DNA of 64,000 nt, from positions 62,001 through 126,000 of the forward strand of contig NZ_MBKP01000005.1 in NCBI RefSeq assembly GCF_002243045.1, written 5' to 3'. Numbering within the stretch: the stretch's first letter is position 1; every line of letters begins with the position of its first letter. Source of the stretch: Methanolobus psychrotolerans (GTDB taxonomy: Archaea; Halobacteriota; Methanosarcinia; Methanosarcinales; Methanosarcinaceae). Below, piece by piece: positions 15,952 to 25,451 of this stretch. The notes below the pieces were generated by a model. It was not told where the DNA came from and did not search any database. It saw only the letters and a list, made by a program, of their open reading frames with translations. A program made the translations under genes and the position numbers.

Positions 15952-16158
15952 ATGAACTGTATTGTTTGTGGTATTGAAAGTAAAACAAAGTATTGTAATG
16001 AGTGCGGTAAGGTCATGGACGAACTGATAAGAACAATAGGTGAAAAACGCTGGAGTAATATCGATGATTGTTCTTTTATTTACCCGATGGTGCTAAGGGT
16101 TGCCAGGGGTGAACTTAACATCTACGATATAATTCAGGCACTGGAAGTTGAAGATTAA
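15952..16158 (+). CDS. small zinc-ribbon protein, 68 aa
   Basis: The N terminus CIVCGIESKTKYCNECG is a complete zinc ribbon (two CxxC pairs), followed by two amphipathic helices. GTGTGGAGGTAAATTC before the ATG is a strong ribosome binding site. A regulatory or RNA-binding role is possible; no family name is known to me. A hairpin terminator follows. Confidence 0.7.
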   Translation: MNCIVCGIESKTKYCNECGKVMDELIRTIGEKRWSNIDDCSFIYPMVLRVARGELNIYDIIQALEVED

Positions 16159-16219
16159 CCGACTTCCTCTTTTCTCAAAAAGAATAGCAAAAGAAGTATA
16201 ATGCAAAAAAATAAAAAAG

Positions 16220-16243
16220 AAAAGTAAGTATTACCTTACTTTT
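16220..16243. terminator. bidirectional hairpin terminator
   Basis: AAAAGTAAG (16220-16228) and CTTACTTTT (16235-16243) pair perfectly around a 6-base loop, flanked by A and T runs, between two convergent genes. Confidence 0.7.
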
Positions 16244-17835
16244 TATCCGTCAAGTATCTCTTCTGCGATGTCCCTGTAGGCATCCATCACATAAGCAATA
16301 CCGGATACCTTTGCTGCTTCTTCTGTAAGTGCCATGACATCTTTACGTGATATTGTTGGGAGGCTGAATCTCCTGGATCCGGCCATCAGCTGCTGCAGGC
16401 CAACCCTTGTCTTTTCAGAGTAAGAGTAGATACCGATAGCTCCCAGTGGGATCTCATTTATCTGACTTCCATAGCGCTCTTCCAGTTCCTCGTAGTGCAC
16501 GAAGATCTCTTCTTTCCTGTGACCAAACTCAGAAACTGTCTTTGGAAGGTCTCCTTCATCGAGCCACTTGCCGATGTTCTTTCCAACCATTCCGGGGATC
16601 ATAAGGCCACGACCCATGCATACTGCCTTAAAGTATGGGGCACCCATTGCCAGAACCTTGTAAATTCCATCTTCGCTTGAGAATCCGCCAGCCATTGCAA
16701 GGTCAGGTACTTTCTTACCCTTTGAAGTGAGTTTCTGTGCGAACTCGTATACAAGTGACTGCAGGTAGAAGGTTGGCGTTCCCCATTCTTCCATCATTGG
16801 CCATGGGCTCATACCGGTTCCGCCAGGAGCACCGTCATAGGTGAGCAGATCTATCTTTGCATCGGAACTGTATTTGATAGCCATTGCAGTTTCTGCCATA
16901 GAGTAAGCACCAGTCTTAAGTGTGATACGTTTGAATCCTAGATCTCTGAGCCTGTCACACTCTGCGTGGAATCCTTCTTCTGTAACAAAGCCAAGCCTTG
17001 AGTGTCTCTCGAATTCCCTTATGGCTCCCATCTTGTATGCTTCCTGAACAGATGCAAGCTCAGGGTCAGGAGTTACGATGTATCCTCTCTTCTTGAGTTC
17101 AATTGCGCGGTCAAGGTCCTTTACCTTTATTTCTCCACCAATGCATTTTGCACCCTGGCCCCATTTGAGTTCAATAGTGTCCATTTCGTGCTTGCTGGAA
17201 AGGTATTCTGCTACACCGAGGTTTGTGTCCTCTACGTTCATCTGGACAAGCATTTCACCGTAGCCGTCATAGAACTTTTTGTAGAGCTCAATCCTGCGGT
17301 CCATTTCAGGGGATTCTTTTACAAGGCCGTCACCGCCCCTCTTAAGTTCAGGGTCAACACCACAAACGTTCTCACCACAAACGATGGTAATACCAGAAAT
17401 AGCCGCACCGATGGCGAAGTGTTCCCAGTTCTTCCTTGCAATATCGGTGGAACCTAATGCTCCGGTGAAGATTGGTACCTTCATTTTAATTTTCTTAGTC
17501 CATCCGTATTCTGTTTCGGTATTTACATTCGGGAATCTTGCAGTTTCAGGGCCAGGAACCATGCCTTCCGGCATACCGATTGCACCTACTGCATATCCCT
17601 GTATGTTCAGGTGGGAGTAGTCAATAGGATAGTTCTTGTCTGCGCCGGCAGTGATCTCACCAAAAGGTCCGGGGTACAGGACTTCACGTCCTCTAAAAGT
17701 AGATTTGAATATTTCACAGTTTCCACGACATCCGTCCACACAACGTGTACAGATACCTGACATCGGTACTACACTCTTGGACCTGTTGAAGGTCTGAGTA
17801 GCTTCATTTGCATTTGGTTGCCTAAGATTACCCAT
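16243..17835 (-). CDS. archaeal glutamate synthase (FMN-binding, GltB central-domain type)
   Basis: The 530-residue protein carries the FMN and glutamate-forming TIM barrel of glutamate synthase (GALGSTDIARKNWEH, LKWGQGAKCIGGEI, LLTYDGAPGGTGMSPWPMMEEWG) after an N-terminal Cys cluster (CTRCVDGCRGNCEIF) that may bind an Fe-S centre. The glutaminase and the C-terminal GltB domains are absent, as is typical in archaea where they are separate genes; none lies nearby. It would make glutamate from 2-oxoglutarate using ammonia from a partner. Confidence 0.88.
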   Translation of the reverse strand: MGNLRQPNANEATQTFNRSKSVVPMSGICTRCVDGCRGNCEIFKSTFRGREVLYPGPFGEITAGADKNYPIDYSHLNIQGYAVGAIGMPEGMVPGPETARFPNVNTETEYGWTKKIKMKVPIFTGALGSTDIARKNWEHFAIGAAISGITIVCGENVCGVDPELKRGGDGLVKESPEMDRRIELYKKFYDGYGEMLVQMNVEDTNLGVAEYLSSKHEMDTIELKWGQGAKCIGGEIKVKDLDRAIELKKRGYIVTPDPELASVQEAYKMGAIREFERHSRLGFVTEEGFHAECDRLRDLGFKRITLKTGAYSMAETAMAIKYSSDAKIDLLTYDGAPGGTGMSPWPMMEEWGTPTFYLQSLVYEFAQKLTSKGKKVPDLAMAGGFSSEDGIYKVLAMGAPYFKAVCMGRGLMIPGMVGKNIGKWLDEGDLPKTVSEFGHRKEEIFVHYEELEERYGSQINEIPLGAIGIYSYSEKTRVGLQQLMAGSRRFSLPTISRKDVMALTEEAAKVSGIAYVMDAYRDIAEEILDG

Positions 17836-18212
17836 GCTTTGTCACTTCCTCTATTTTATACTACATGTTTTACAGGTCGGTCTTCCTACTTTCGACCTGT
17901 TCTTAACCATCTGGATGGCAATAGTAGGATTACGGTTGGCTTGTGCTCTTATATATAGTTTGCTATTTTTCAGGTTTAACCTGGTTTTAATATCGCTATT
18001 CAGCAACCGCTTGCCGTCTATTAGTATTTATTACTATTTCATTATTCGGACATTTGGATACTGCTTATGATCATATATTTTGCCCTGACCCCATTTCACT
18101 ATATATTGTCTTAAATTAAGATATTCGAATATAATAAAAACTTACAGGAATACCAGACCGGGCAAAGACTGGTTTAACATAGTTTAAATAATAAGTTGAT
18201 GATGTACGTCAC
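17836..18212. other. 377-bp intergenic region between divergent genes
   Basis: AT-rich, with promoter-like stretches for both neighbours, for example TTTAAATAATA near 18183-18193. I see no gene or strong repeat in it. Confidence 0.5.
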
Positions 18213-18764
18213 ATGATTCCGGATATTCTTATCCCTTTCCTACTTGTAGGCCTTGCTGAACTGGGTGATAAGACTCAGCTTGCGGTACTTGTCTTGTCTA
18301 CAAAAACAAGAAAATATACCTCACTGCTTGCCGGTGTGATGCTGGCATTCATATTAACAGATGGTCTTGCAATTCTATTGGGAAATTTCATTGCCAACAA
18401 GGTTCCAATGGACTATGTGCGCATAGGAGCAGGCATACTTTTCATTATTTTTGGCCTGACAACCCTGCTGAAGAAGGAAAATGACGATGACGATGGTTCA
18501 TACGAGTTGAAAAGTCCCTTCATATCCGGATTTGGCCTTATCCTCGTTTCGGAGCTGGGCGATAAAACACAACTTGCGGCTGCTCTTTTTGCTACGCAGT
18601 ACGATCCTCTTCTGGTATTTATAGGTGTGATTTTTGCATTGCTCCTGCTCTCTGCCATGGCTATTTACGTAGGGAAGATGCTTATGGAAAAGATCAACAA
18701 AAAGACCATCTCAACGGCAGCAGGTATTCTGTTCATTGTGATCGGTGTTTCGTTCTTCCTTTGA
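18213..18764 (+). CDS. GDT1/TMEM165 family (UPF0016) divalent cation/proton antiporter
   Basis: Six membrane segments in two homologous halves, each with the signature ELGDKTQL (residues 16-23 and about 111-118), separated by an acidic loop (KENDDDDGS). The acidic residue of the motif is needed for Mn2+/Ca2+ transport in characterised relatives. Length (183) is normal. It is monocistronic. Confidence 0.92.
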   Translation: MIPDILIPFLLVGLAELGDKTQLAVLVLSTKTRKYTSLLAGVMLAFILTDGLAILLGNFIANKVPMDYVRIGAGILFIIFGLTTLLKKENDDDDGSYELKSPFISGFGLILVSELGDKTQLAAALFATQYDPLLVFIGVIFALLLLSAMAIYVGKMLMEKINKKTISTAAGILFIVIGVSFFL

Positions 18765-18850
18765 GGTATGGGTGATAACACCCTTATTTTTAGCAGTTGA
18801 AACAAAAATTAATAAATCAGGAGTTTCTAGTTTAGTCAGGAGGTTTTATT

Positions 18851-19069
18851 ATAGTTCATATACTTAGATGCAGAGATCTTGGGTTCAATGATGATTTCAT
18901 TGTGGTAGACAACGATCCTAAAAAAGTTAAAGACAAAATGATAGAGCACGTAAAGGAGAAACATAAGGAAGAATTCGAAGAATTGTCTGATTTTCACCAG
19001 GAAGAGATCATTTCAAAAATAGATTTCCTGCTGAATCGTGGCTGTGGCTGTGGCGTACTTAAACTTTAA
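18851..19069 (+). CDS. DUF1059 family small protein without AUG start
   Basis: The peptide HILRCRDLGFNDDFIVVDNDPKKV matches the DUF1059 pattern (xLxCRDLGxxCxF), and the frame runs 72 codons, ending in RGCGCGVLKL. There is no ATG, GTG or TTG where the family begins; a perfect AGGAGG at 18838-18843 lies seven bases before ATA (18851) and four before ATT (18848), so initiation at a rare codon is implied, or the start codon has been lost by mutation. The function of the family is unknown. Confidence 0.6.
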   Translation: MVHILRCRDLGFNDDFIVVDNDPKKVKDKMIEHVKEKHKEEFEELSDFHQEEIISKIDFLLNRGCGCGVLKL

Positions 19070-19095
19070 TTAAATGTAACTATTATAAAACGTAA

Positions 19096-19440
19096 CTATT
19101 CAGCCTGAGTCACTTCTACCAAGCCGATGTCCTAATCCACAATCAATTCGACAAAACTGTAACTAATGAATTCCCATCTCTGGCACTCATCATTATTGAC
19201 GCAGGATGCACAGAAAAACAAAACGGCACAACAGAAATTTCCAATGATGCTGTCATCATTCATCTGACATAGGGAGCTTTCACTTTGCCTGATATAGCAG
19301 TGCAAAAGCTTGTCATAAGTTCCACGGTTGTTGGTCTGAGTTATTACAACTATGAGAATGAGTTGACAGACAGATACATTAAACTCATTGACGAGGAAAC
19401 ACGCAGTAACTTGCTTGATATTTTTATTTTTGCTGACTAA
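19096..19440 (+). pseudogene. degraded gene with an in-frame TAG
   Basis: One frame stays open from after a TAA at 19093 to a TAA at 19438, except for one TAG at 19270. Both sides of the TAG read like real protein (NEFPSLALIIIDAGCTEK before, QKLVISSTVVGLSYYNYENE after), but no start codon or ribosome binding site is seen. Most likely it is a decayed gene; readthrough of TAG as pyrrolysine is the alternative. Family not recognised. Confidence 0.4.
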
Positions 19441-19598
19441 TAAGATATCCGTTTCTTCCAGTCCATGTATGATCTTTTTTCCAGCCCCTATATCTTTTTT
19501 AGGATATGGGAAAACACAGATGCAAAATATTATATTTTATTAACTAAATACAAATGGGTTATATGTAATAATCTGCACTCAAACAGGAAGGAGGTATT

Positions 19599-19955
19599 AT
19601 GGCAAAATACGTAGCAATCATCTTTGCACTGGTCTTTATCGCAGCGGTATACTTACTTACAGGAGAGCCACTGGCTGTCCTGGGAGCTGCAATCGCTGTA
19701 TCCTTCGGGGTTGTATTATACCGGCAGAAACTCAACGACAGCTGGAGAGGCACCATCACCGAGCAGAAAGAGGAAAAATACATACAGAAGGATTATGATG
19801 AGAATGATAACGTTACAACTTACGAGGAGTACAGGACATATTCTTATGTCAGGCTGGACAACGGCAAGGTCAAAAAAATGGAACTTGGTCCCGAATGGTT
19901 AATCGGTGACGTGATCGAGAAAAGAAAAGGAGAATACGGGTTCAGAAAAAGATGA
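19599..19955 (+). CDS. small membrane-anchored protein, 118 aa
   Basis: Two N-terminal membrane segments (residues 4-20 and 24-42) are followed by a charged cytoplasmic domain of about 75 residues rich in Glu, Lys and Tyr. AGGAGGTATT precedes the ATG. No family is recognised; it is well expressed to judge from its ribosome binding site. Confidence 0.7.
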   Translation: MAKYVAIIFALVFIAAVYLLTGEPLAVLGAAIAVSFGVVLYRQKLNDSWRGTITEQKEEKYIQKDYDENDNVTTYEEYRTYSYVRLDNGKVKKMELGPEWLIGDVIEKRKGEYGFRKR

Positions 19956-20226
19956 GAAGTTTAGACTATGTAATAGGCTTTTATTAGGCCTGCAATGTCT
20001 ATTTTGCATCTGGATATCTAAGTTGTTCTCTAAGCATTGCCCACTTTAGCCTGTTCTAATATAGCAAAGATGGTGGATAATAGATACTTTTTAAAAAATC
20101 TATAAAAGCACATTATGAATCCTTTTTAATTCTTATTAAGGCAATGAACATGAAAAAAGGATTAATGTAAACGGAAAAGAAAAGGAGGGGACTAAAAAAC
20201 ATCCCCATTGGTATAAATAAAAACTT
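19956..20226. other. 271-bp intergenic region between convergent genes
   Basis: AT-rich, holding no gene that I can support. Possible weak terminator structures are present but not clear-cut. Confidence 0.4.
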
Positions 20227-21567
20227 TCATACACTAGTCTTCAATTTATCCAAAATATCTGCTTCTGTGATCACTCCTTTAAAGTTCCCTTGTTCATCCG
20301 TGATCAATACTTTATATGTATGCTTTCTTTTCATAAGGGTGATCACTTCCTTAAGAGGTACCTTTTCGCTCATTTTCAAAATCGGCTGTAATGTTACTGT
20401 TTTTAGTTTCTCACTCATCTCAATTCCATCAGCTAAGAAATTGATGATCATCTCTGATGTGATCATTCCGATCGGGCTTTCGTTCCTGTCCAAAACTGCA
20501 AGGGAATGTATGTGTTCTTCATCAAGCAATTTTATTGCATCATGAAGGATTGCTTCTTCAGAAAGTGCAAAAATACCCTGTTCCATGACATCTTTTGCCC
20601 GGTCCATTGTCTTTCCGAAGATGGCACTTGTGAACTTAACATACCATGCAGCAGACTGAACCTGAATAATATATGCCAGTGCAATGACCAGAGCTATATC
20701 AGAACCCTGTGGGCCAAAAACGGTCATGGCAAGAGCAAGAGCAATGGAAAGATTACGCATAACAGTTCCGTACACTAAAGCAATCCCATCTTCCCGATTG
20801 AATAACATTTTTGCTGCAAGAGTACTTATTATAAAATTGATTGCATAAAAAATGACCAGGGGGATCAACAAATTAAACAGCATCGTTGGCTGTGAAACAA
20901 TGGTATTTGATTTGAGTGCCATTGCAACAAAAACAATACCAAGAACTCCCAGTGTGGAAATCATCGGGAATTTGTTCTTTATATCCTTGTGATATTTTGC
21001 CTCACCATATTTCCAAATAATATATCTCTGGGTTGCATAACCAGCGATCATTGGTAAAAATACAATAATTGCTATTTGTTTAAAAACACTGACTAGGGGT
21101 ATTTCAATAACAGTTCCCATCAGCCATTTGGCGTATAAAGGAGTTGCTAAAGAGCCTGCTATCAATCCTATAACTGTCATTTTTATTGCAGCATTCAGAT
21201 TCCCTTTTGCAAACCCTGTCCATGAGATTGTCATGCCACTTGTAGGAAGTAAAGATGCAAGAAGCAAACCTAAAGCAATTAAAGGTTCATCCGGAAAGTA
21301 AATTTTTCCAATTCCAAAAGCTAAAAATGGGATTATCCCAAAATTAATTATCTGTGTTACGACCTGTAATTTCGTATCACCTTTTGAAAAAACCTTTTTA
21401 AATTGGAGATTTACCATCATCGGATAAACCATAAGGAACGTAAAAGGTATAATGAGAACTCCCAGGAAAGATGGATCATAAATAGAGCCATACGCAATTC
21501 CAAGTATCATAGATGCCGGAATGCTATAGATCAAGTTCTTTTGTAAAAAGGATATTCTTTTCCACAT
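20227..21567 (-). CDS. bile-acid:Na+/Acr3-type (SBF) transporter fused to two CBS domains
   Basis: Residues 1-320 contain about ten membrane segments with SBF/Acr3 features (FLMVYPMMVNLQFKKV, LLASLLPTSGMTISW, TVMRNLSIALA). From residue 325 on come two CBS domains (EQGIFALSEEAILHDAIKLL, and VPLKEVITLMKRKHTYKVLI), which usually sense adenosyl nucleotides. The fusion suggests that export or uptake is gated by energy state. Substrate (arsenite, bicarbonate-like anion or organic acid) cannot be told. It starts two bases after the end of the next gene upstream, so the two form an operon. Confidence 0.82.
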   Translation of the reverse strand: MWKRISFLQKNLIYSIPASMILGIAYGSIYDPSFLGVLIIPFTFLMVYPMMVNLQFKKVFSKGDTKLQVVTQIINFGIIPFLAFGIGKIYFPDEPLIALGLLLASLLPTSGMTISWTGFAKGNLNAAIKMTVIGLIAGSLATPLYAKWLMGTVIEIPLVSVFKQIAIIVFLPMIAGYATQRYIIWKYGEAKYHKDIKNKFPMISTLGVLGIVFVAMALKSNTIVSQPTMLFNLLIPLVIFYAINFIISTLAAKMLFNREDGIALVYGTVMRNLSIALALAMTVFGPQGSDIALVIALAYIIQVQSAAWYVKFTSAIFGKTMDRAKDVMEQGIFALSEEAILHDAIKLLDEEHIHSLAVLDRNESPIGMITSEMIINFLADGIEMSEKLKTVTLQPILKMSEKVPLKEVITLMKRKHTYKVLITDEQGNFKGVITEADILDKLKTSV

Positions 21568-21569
21568 AT

Positions 21570-22718
21570 TTAATCCTCACAACCAACTTTAGTATTTTCA
21601 GATACAAAACATCTGATATGCTTTACAAGTAATTCAAAATACAATACGATAGTAATTAGCATTGTCAATGCAAGAATTGCGTAGAATAATGCGTTTGTCA
21701 GGATGATATCATAGGCGAATGCACCAAGAACTACAAATGCAACAAATGGACAGATCAAACCCCATTGTGTTATATAGAACTCTTTGAAATGATTCTCCTT
21801 AAAATACTCCTTCAATAAAGATAGCCCAAAAAGTAAATACCATACTTCGAATGCAAATGATATCCCAATTACTAAATAAAAATATGCTCCTAAGTTGAAT
21901 CCATGGTGATGCTCAAGAAAATGACCAATTCGAAATGCACTTAGGGCAAAAAGGGTTATGTTAGGTATTACAATAAGGAAACTAGGAAGGAAATATTTAT
22001 CAGGAAGTCTGCTTGATTGAAAATGGCTTTTAAACAATACAACCATCTTTACAAATAATAAAAATATTCCCATCGAACCAGAGATCATACTCATAAAAGC
22101 GGCACTATTTGCAATTGAGGAGTTATCAGCCATCGCAGCAATACCAGTTCCAACAACTGAGAGCATCCCTAATAAGAACGGATGCAAAAGCCATCCAAAA
22201 TTGATTTTTGTGATATCAAACCCCTTTCTAAAAGAAATACCTAAAAGTTTGATCTCAGTAAACATCACAAGCAGGAATACCAAAGACCAGAATATCATTG
22301 CTGGAAACATCATACTCTGGAAATTAGATGCTAAACCTGGAATGAAATATCTGATAGGTCCTATAAAAACATTCATTGTCATTAATAAAGAGATCAATGG
22401 TGCAAGAATAGCTGTATTTGTTAAAGGGTTCTCTATTAATTCTTTATATTTGTCTGTTTTCATCCACTTGAATAATTTAATGGTAAACCAGATTGTTAAT
22501 ATGAAATGAAGGAAAGTAAATAGGATCATTGTAGTCTCAAGTGAATAATAATAAATATGAGAGATATTTGATAATTCCTGTGCCCACAGTTGAGGTCTTG
22601 TTATGAGATCGCTTCCATGTTCTATGGTGTACTGCATCAGTACAAAAGGCATTACTGCAACTCCTCCTGCCCCAAGTGATGCTAAGAATGCCAAAGGTGT
22701 AAAGTTCTTTAGTTTCAT
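21570..22718 (-). CDS. ten-helix integral membrane protein, possibly TDT/SLAC1- or TsoY-like
   Basis: About ten hydrophobic segments fill the 382 residues, with histidines in HFLEHHHGFNLGAYFYL and a conserved-looking GAGGVAVMPFVLM near the start. The profile recalls the tellurite/dicarboxylate (TDT) group or TsoY, but no diagnostic motif settles it. It is immediately upstream of the CBS-regulated transporter, so both probably handle one substrate class. Confidence 0.65.
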   Translation of the reverse strand: MKLKNFTPLAFLASLGAGGVAVMPFVLMQYTIEHGSDLITRPQLWAQELSNISHIYYYSLETTMILFTFLHFILTIWFTIKLFKWMKTDKYKELIENPLTNTAILAPLISLLMTMNVFIGPIRYFIPGLASNFQSMMFPAMIFWSLVFLLVMFTEIKLLGISFRKGFDITKINFGWLLHPFLLGMLSVVGTGIAAMADNSSIANSAAFMSMISGSMGIFLLFVKMVVLFKSHFQSSRLPDKYFLPSFLIVIPNITLFALSAFRIGHFLEHHHGFNLGAYFYLVIGISFAFEVWYLLFGLSLLKEYFKENHFKEFYITQWGLICPFVAFVVLGAFAYDIILTNALFYAILALTMLITIVLYFELLVKHIRCFVSENTKVGCED

Positions 22719-23296
22719 TGTACTTTTTCCTGCTTTAATAATTGTTAGTTAAAGCTCATATTTGAGCTACTGGCTAAATTGATGATATCTAATGAACAAG
22801 AGGCTATGAAACGGATATTAACTTCATCTAACATACTTAATCAAATAGTCACATATTCAAAGACTCTTTAACATATTTTTATTTAATACTAATACGAATT
22901 GTAAATATTATTTAAAGGCTTTTGAGTGCAGATAAAATATCATGAAAAAAAGAAGTACTCACCATATATGTTGTCTTTTTGGCAACTAAAATGACCGGAG
23001 AATAACGGATAATTAGTTGAGAATTACGACTCACTCTTTTACTAACAGAAAGAGGAGCTCAAGAAAGAATTCAAATAATAGGGATCAAAGGCTTTACAGA
23101 TCTGTATAAATACACATGCCATAAAAATGAAGGTTGTGGAGTTGGAGGTAGAATTGATGGCGTTGTGACCCGTTTTTTCTGTAAAGCCTATGAAATTTAT
23201 TGTGGAGTTAAGTTTGAATTGATAATTGGGATAAGTTTTCGTTTTTGAAAGTAAAAGAAAGAAGTTTTTCCTAAGAAAAACTTCTTAATACTACAT
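22719..23296. other. 578-bp intergenic region with a gene relic and an inverted repeat
   Basis: The 5' part is the AT-rich promoter of the leftward membrane operon. AGGCTTTACAG (23089-23099) recurs inverted as CTGTAAAGCCT (23179-23189). The stretch between reads as a short Cys-containing frame without start, perhaps a decayed gene. Confidence 0.45.
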
Positions 23297-24676
23297 TTAG
23301 AGAGCGTAGTTCTCTGGCTTGAATACTGGAACTTCTGCTTTGTACTTTGCCATGCAGTCGCTCATGAATGTCTCGGACTCTGCAGTGAGTGCCTCGAGTT
23401 CTGCGGTTGCCTTTGCAAGTGCACCGAGTTCGAACTTTGTCATTTCGAGACCGGTGGAGGTGTTCAGGATGTTGCAGCATTCTGTTGCAGCGTTCTTTGC
23501 ACGGAGGTAGATGTCGTTTCCGTCCTTTACGATTGCCTGTCCTACCTTGTATGCGTTGTCGTATGCAAGGATGTAGGACTGTGGGTCTCTGAACCTGTCG
23601 GAAGCCATGAGGAGGTCTCTGAGGATCTTCTCGTTACCGGACTTCAGTGCAGTGTTCATGAGTGCACAGTCGTAGTTGAGTGACTCTGACCAGCACTGTA
23701 CGGTTGTACCACCGAATTCACCGTGGTATTCGACAGACTCGTTTGACCAGAGGTCACAGCACTGCATGATAAGGTTACCCATGACATCTGAGTGTGCACA
23801 GGTTGAAGTCTTACCTTCAAAGGACATTGGCATACCAGAGATTGCTTTTACGATGATGTTCTCGTATCCACAGTCTTTTCCTGGGCCAATTGCGCCAGCC
23901 TCGTATGCTGCGAGTGATCTTGGTGCTGCAAGTGTTCTTGCGATGATTGCGAGTGTGTGTGCAAGGTTCTTGTCAAGGAGACCACCAGCAATGAACATTG
24001 CAGTGTTTGCCTGTGCACAGTCTGTATCACCAGCAGCGGTTACGCCCTTCTGCTGAGCAACCTTTGCGATCTCCTGCCAGAGGTAGTCCATGTCCATGGT
24101 ACCAAGGCAGCCAATTGCGTAGAGCATACCTGGAACGTCGTTCCTGAGTACTGCATAGTCGAAGACTTCTTTTCCACCCATTGATTCAATGGACAGGAGG
24201 TCTGCGCCGCTCTCTGCGACCTGTTCGAAGGACTCCATGACAACAGCCATCTTGTCGCCTCTGAGTGCGAGGAATTCCTTTGTTTCTCTAACGTCACCAG
24301 GGGTGTGTCTGAGTGCACATTTTATACCATATTCTTCATGGTACTCTTCCATGATGGTCTTCTGTGCGTGTGCAACAGCTGCTCCCCATTCTGGGTGGTT
24401 TGTCATCTGCTGGACGTGTTCTGTCTCAAGTACTACGGATGGGAAACCGACCTGGACCATTCTTGCCATAATGTCTTTTGTGATCCTCTGGTACTCGTTT
24501 ACGAGTTTCTCTTTGGTTTCTCCTGCTTCTGGTCTTGGTGCGTAGTTAACTTCTGCAGTTGTGTAGCCTGCACCGATCTCAAGGTCAAGTCCTGCTTTTA
24601 CAGGTTTCTTTGCTCTACCGAATACCATTTCGTCAGCTTCGGAGTAAGCCATTGTTGTGAATCTGTTAATTGCCAT
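23297..24676 (-). CDS. mtaB: methanol:corrinoid methyltransferase MtaB
   Basis: MtaB moves the methyl group of methanol to the cobalt of MtaC, the first step of methanogenesis from methanol. The sequence is full length (459 residues) and typical (ADEMVFGRAKKPVKAG, YAPRPEAGETKEK). Cys-containing stretches AGDTDCAQANTAMF and GKTSTCAHSDVMGN carry the zinc ligands known from the Methanosarcina barkeri enzyme. The ATG at 24676 with GAGGTGA six bases upstream is preferred over the GTG at 24685. No in-frame TAG occurs. It follows mtaC with hardly any spacing, and codon bias looks like that of a highly expressed gene. Confidence 0.97.
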   Translation of the reverse strand: MAINRFTTMAYSEADEMVFGRAKKPVKAGLDLEIGAGYTTAEVNYAPRPEAGETKEKLVNEYQRITKDIMARMVQVGFPSVVLETEHVQQMTNHPEWGAAVAHAQKTIMEEYHEEYGIKCALRHTPGDVRETKEFLALRGDKMAVVMESFEQVAESGADLLSIESMGGKEVFDYAVLRNDVPGMLYAIGCLGTMDMDYLWQEIAKVAQQKGVTAAGDTDCAQANTAMFIAGGLLDKNLAHTLAIIARTLAAPRSLAAYEAGAIGPGKDCGYENIIVKAISGMPMSFEGKTSTCAHSDVMGNLIMQCCDLWSNESVEYHGEFGGTTVQCWSESLNYDCALMNTALKSGNEKILRDLLMASDRFRDPQSYILAYDNAYKVGQAIVKDGNDIYLRAKNAATECCNILNTSTGLEMTKFELGALAKATAELEALTAESETFMSDCMAKYKAEVPVFKPENYAL

Positions 24677-24686
24677 TTTTGTCACC

Positions 24687-25451
24687 TCAGTGGTTGTGGA
24701 ATTTAGCTCTCAGGTCTGCAATAGTTGCGCCCTTAAGGATAGCATCTGCCATCTTTGGTGCATCTGCTGCTTCTTCACCATATACTCCAAGTGAGTAGGT
24801 TGAAACGAAGTCCTGGTTTACAGCTCCGCCACCACATGCGAATGGAAGGCTGAGTCCACCCTCAACAAGACGGTCGTTGACTTCCTTGAATGCATACATG
24901 GTGGTTGTCATGAGTGCTGTTCCGGTGAGCATCATTGGCTTTTCTTTCTTTACAGCTTCGATAACTTCATCGACTGGGCAGTCACGGCCAAGGTCGACTA
25001 CTTCATAACCAGCTGCTCTAAGAAGGGCTGCAACGATTGATTTTCCGATGTCGTGTACGTCACCCTCAGCAACGTGGACAACGATCTTGCCTTTTGTTTC
25101 TGGGCTTGCGCCGGATTCAGCTTTACAGAACTCGATACCTTCAAGCATTGCATCTGCTGACATCATAACGTTTGGCAGGAAAATAATACCCTGGTCGTAA
25201 AGGTCAGTTACTACCTTCATACCTACCATAAGTGCATCATCGATGAGTGCAATTGGCTCTTTACCTGCTGCTATAGCTGCTTCAAGACCTTCAATTACAT
25301 CATCTTCTTCACCCTCAAAGATCGCTTCTGCGATTGCACGGTATAACTCATCTTTTGGATAGAGTTCTGCTGCCGCCTCTTCAGGGGTCATTGATTTTTC
25401 CATTTTAACATTGTATCTTATCAGGATACCTTCTTTGTCTACTATTAACAT
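24687..25451 (-). CDS. mtaC: methanol corrinoid protein MtaC
   Basis: The protein has an N-terminal helical cap (about 1-115) and a B12-binding domain with DVHDIG (131-136), H133 being the lower cobalt ligand, plus GTALMTTTM for the nucleotide tail. It accepts the methyl group from MtaB and passes it to MtaA for coenzyme M. It is first in the mtaCB operon and is preceded by a long AT-rich leader with two hairpins. Confidence 0.97.
   Translation of the reverse strand: MLIVDKEGILIRYNVKMEKSMTPEEAAAELYPKDELYRAIAEAIFEGEEDDVIEGLEAAIAAGKEPIALIDDALMVGMKVVTDLYDQGIIFLPNVMMSADAMLEGIEFCKAESGASPETKGKIVVHVAEGDVHDIGKSIVAALLRAAGYEVVDLGRDCPVDEVIEAVKKEKPMMLTGTALMTTTMYAFKEVNDRLVEGGLSLPFACGGGAVNQDFVSTYSLGVYGEEAADAPKMADAILKGATIADLRAKFHNH

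Noticed and set aside
22201-22509. Open frame antisense to the ten-helix membrane protein gene
   Set aside because: It mirrors the hydrophobic coding strand and lacks a start signal.
23297-25451. Pyrrolysine (in-frame TAG) in the methanol methyltransferase genes
   Set aside because: mtaB and mtaC have no internal TAG; methanol methyltransferases, unlike the methylamine enzymes, do not use pyrrolysine.
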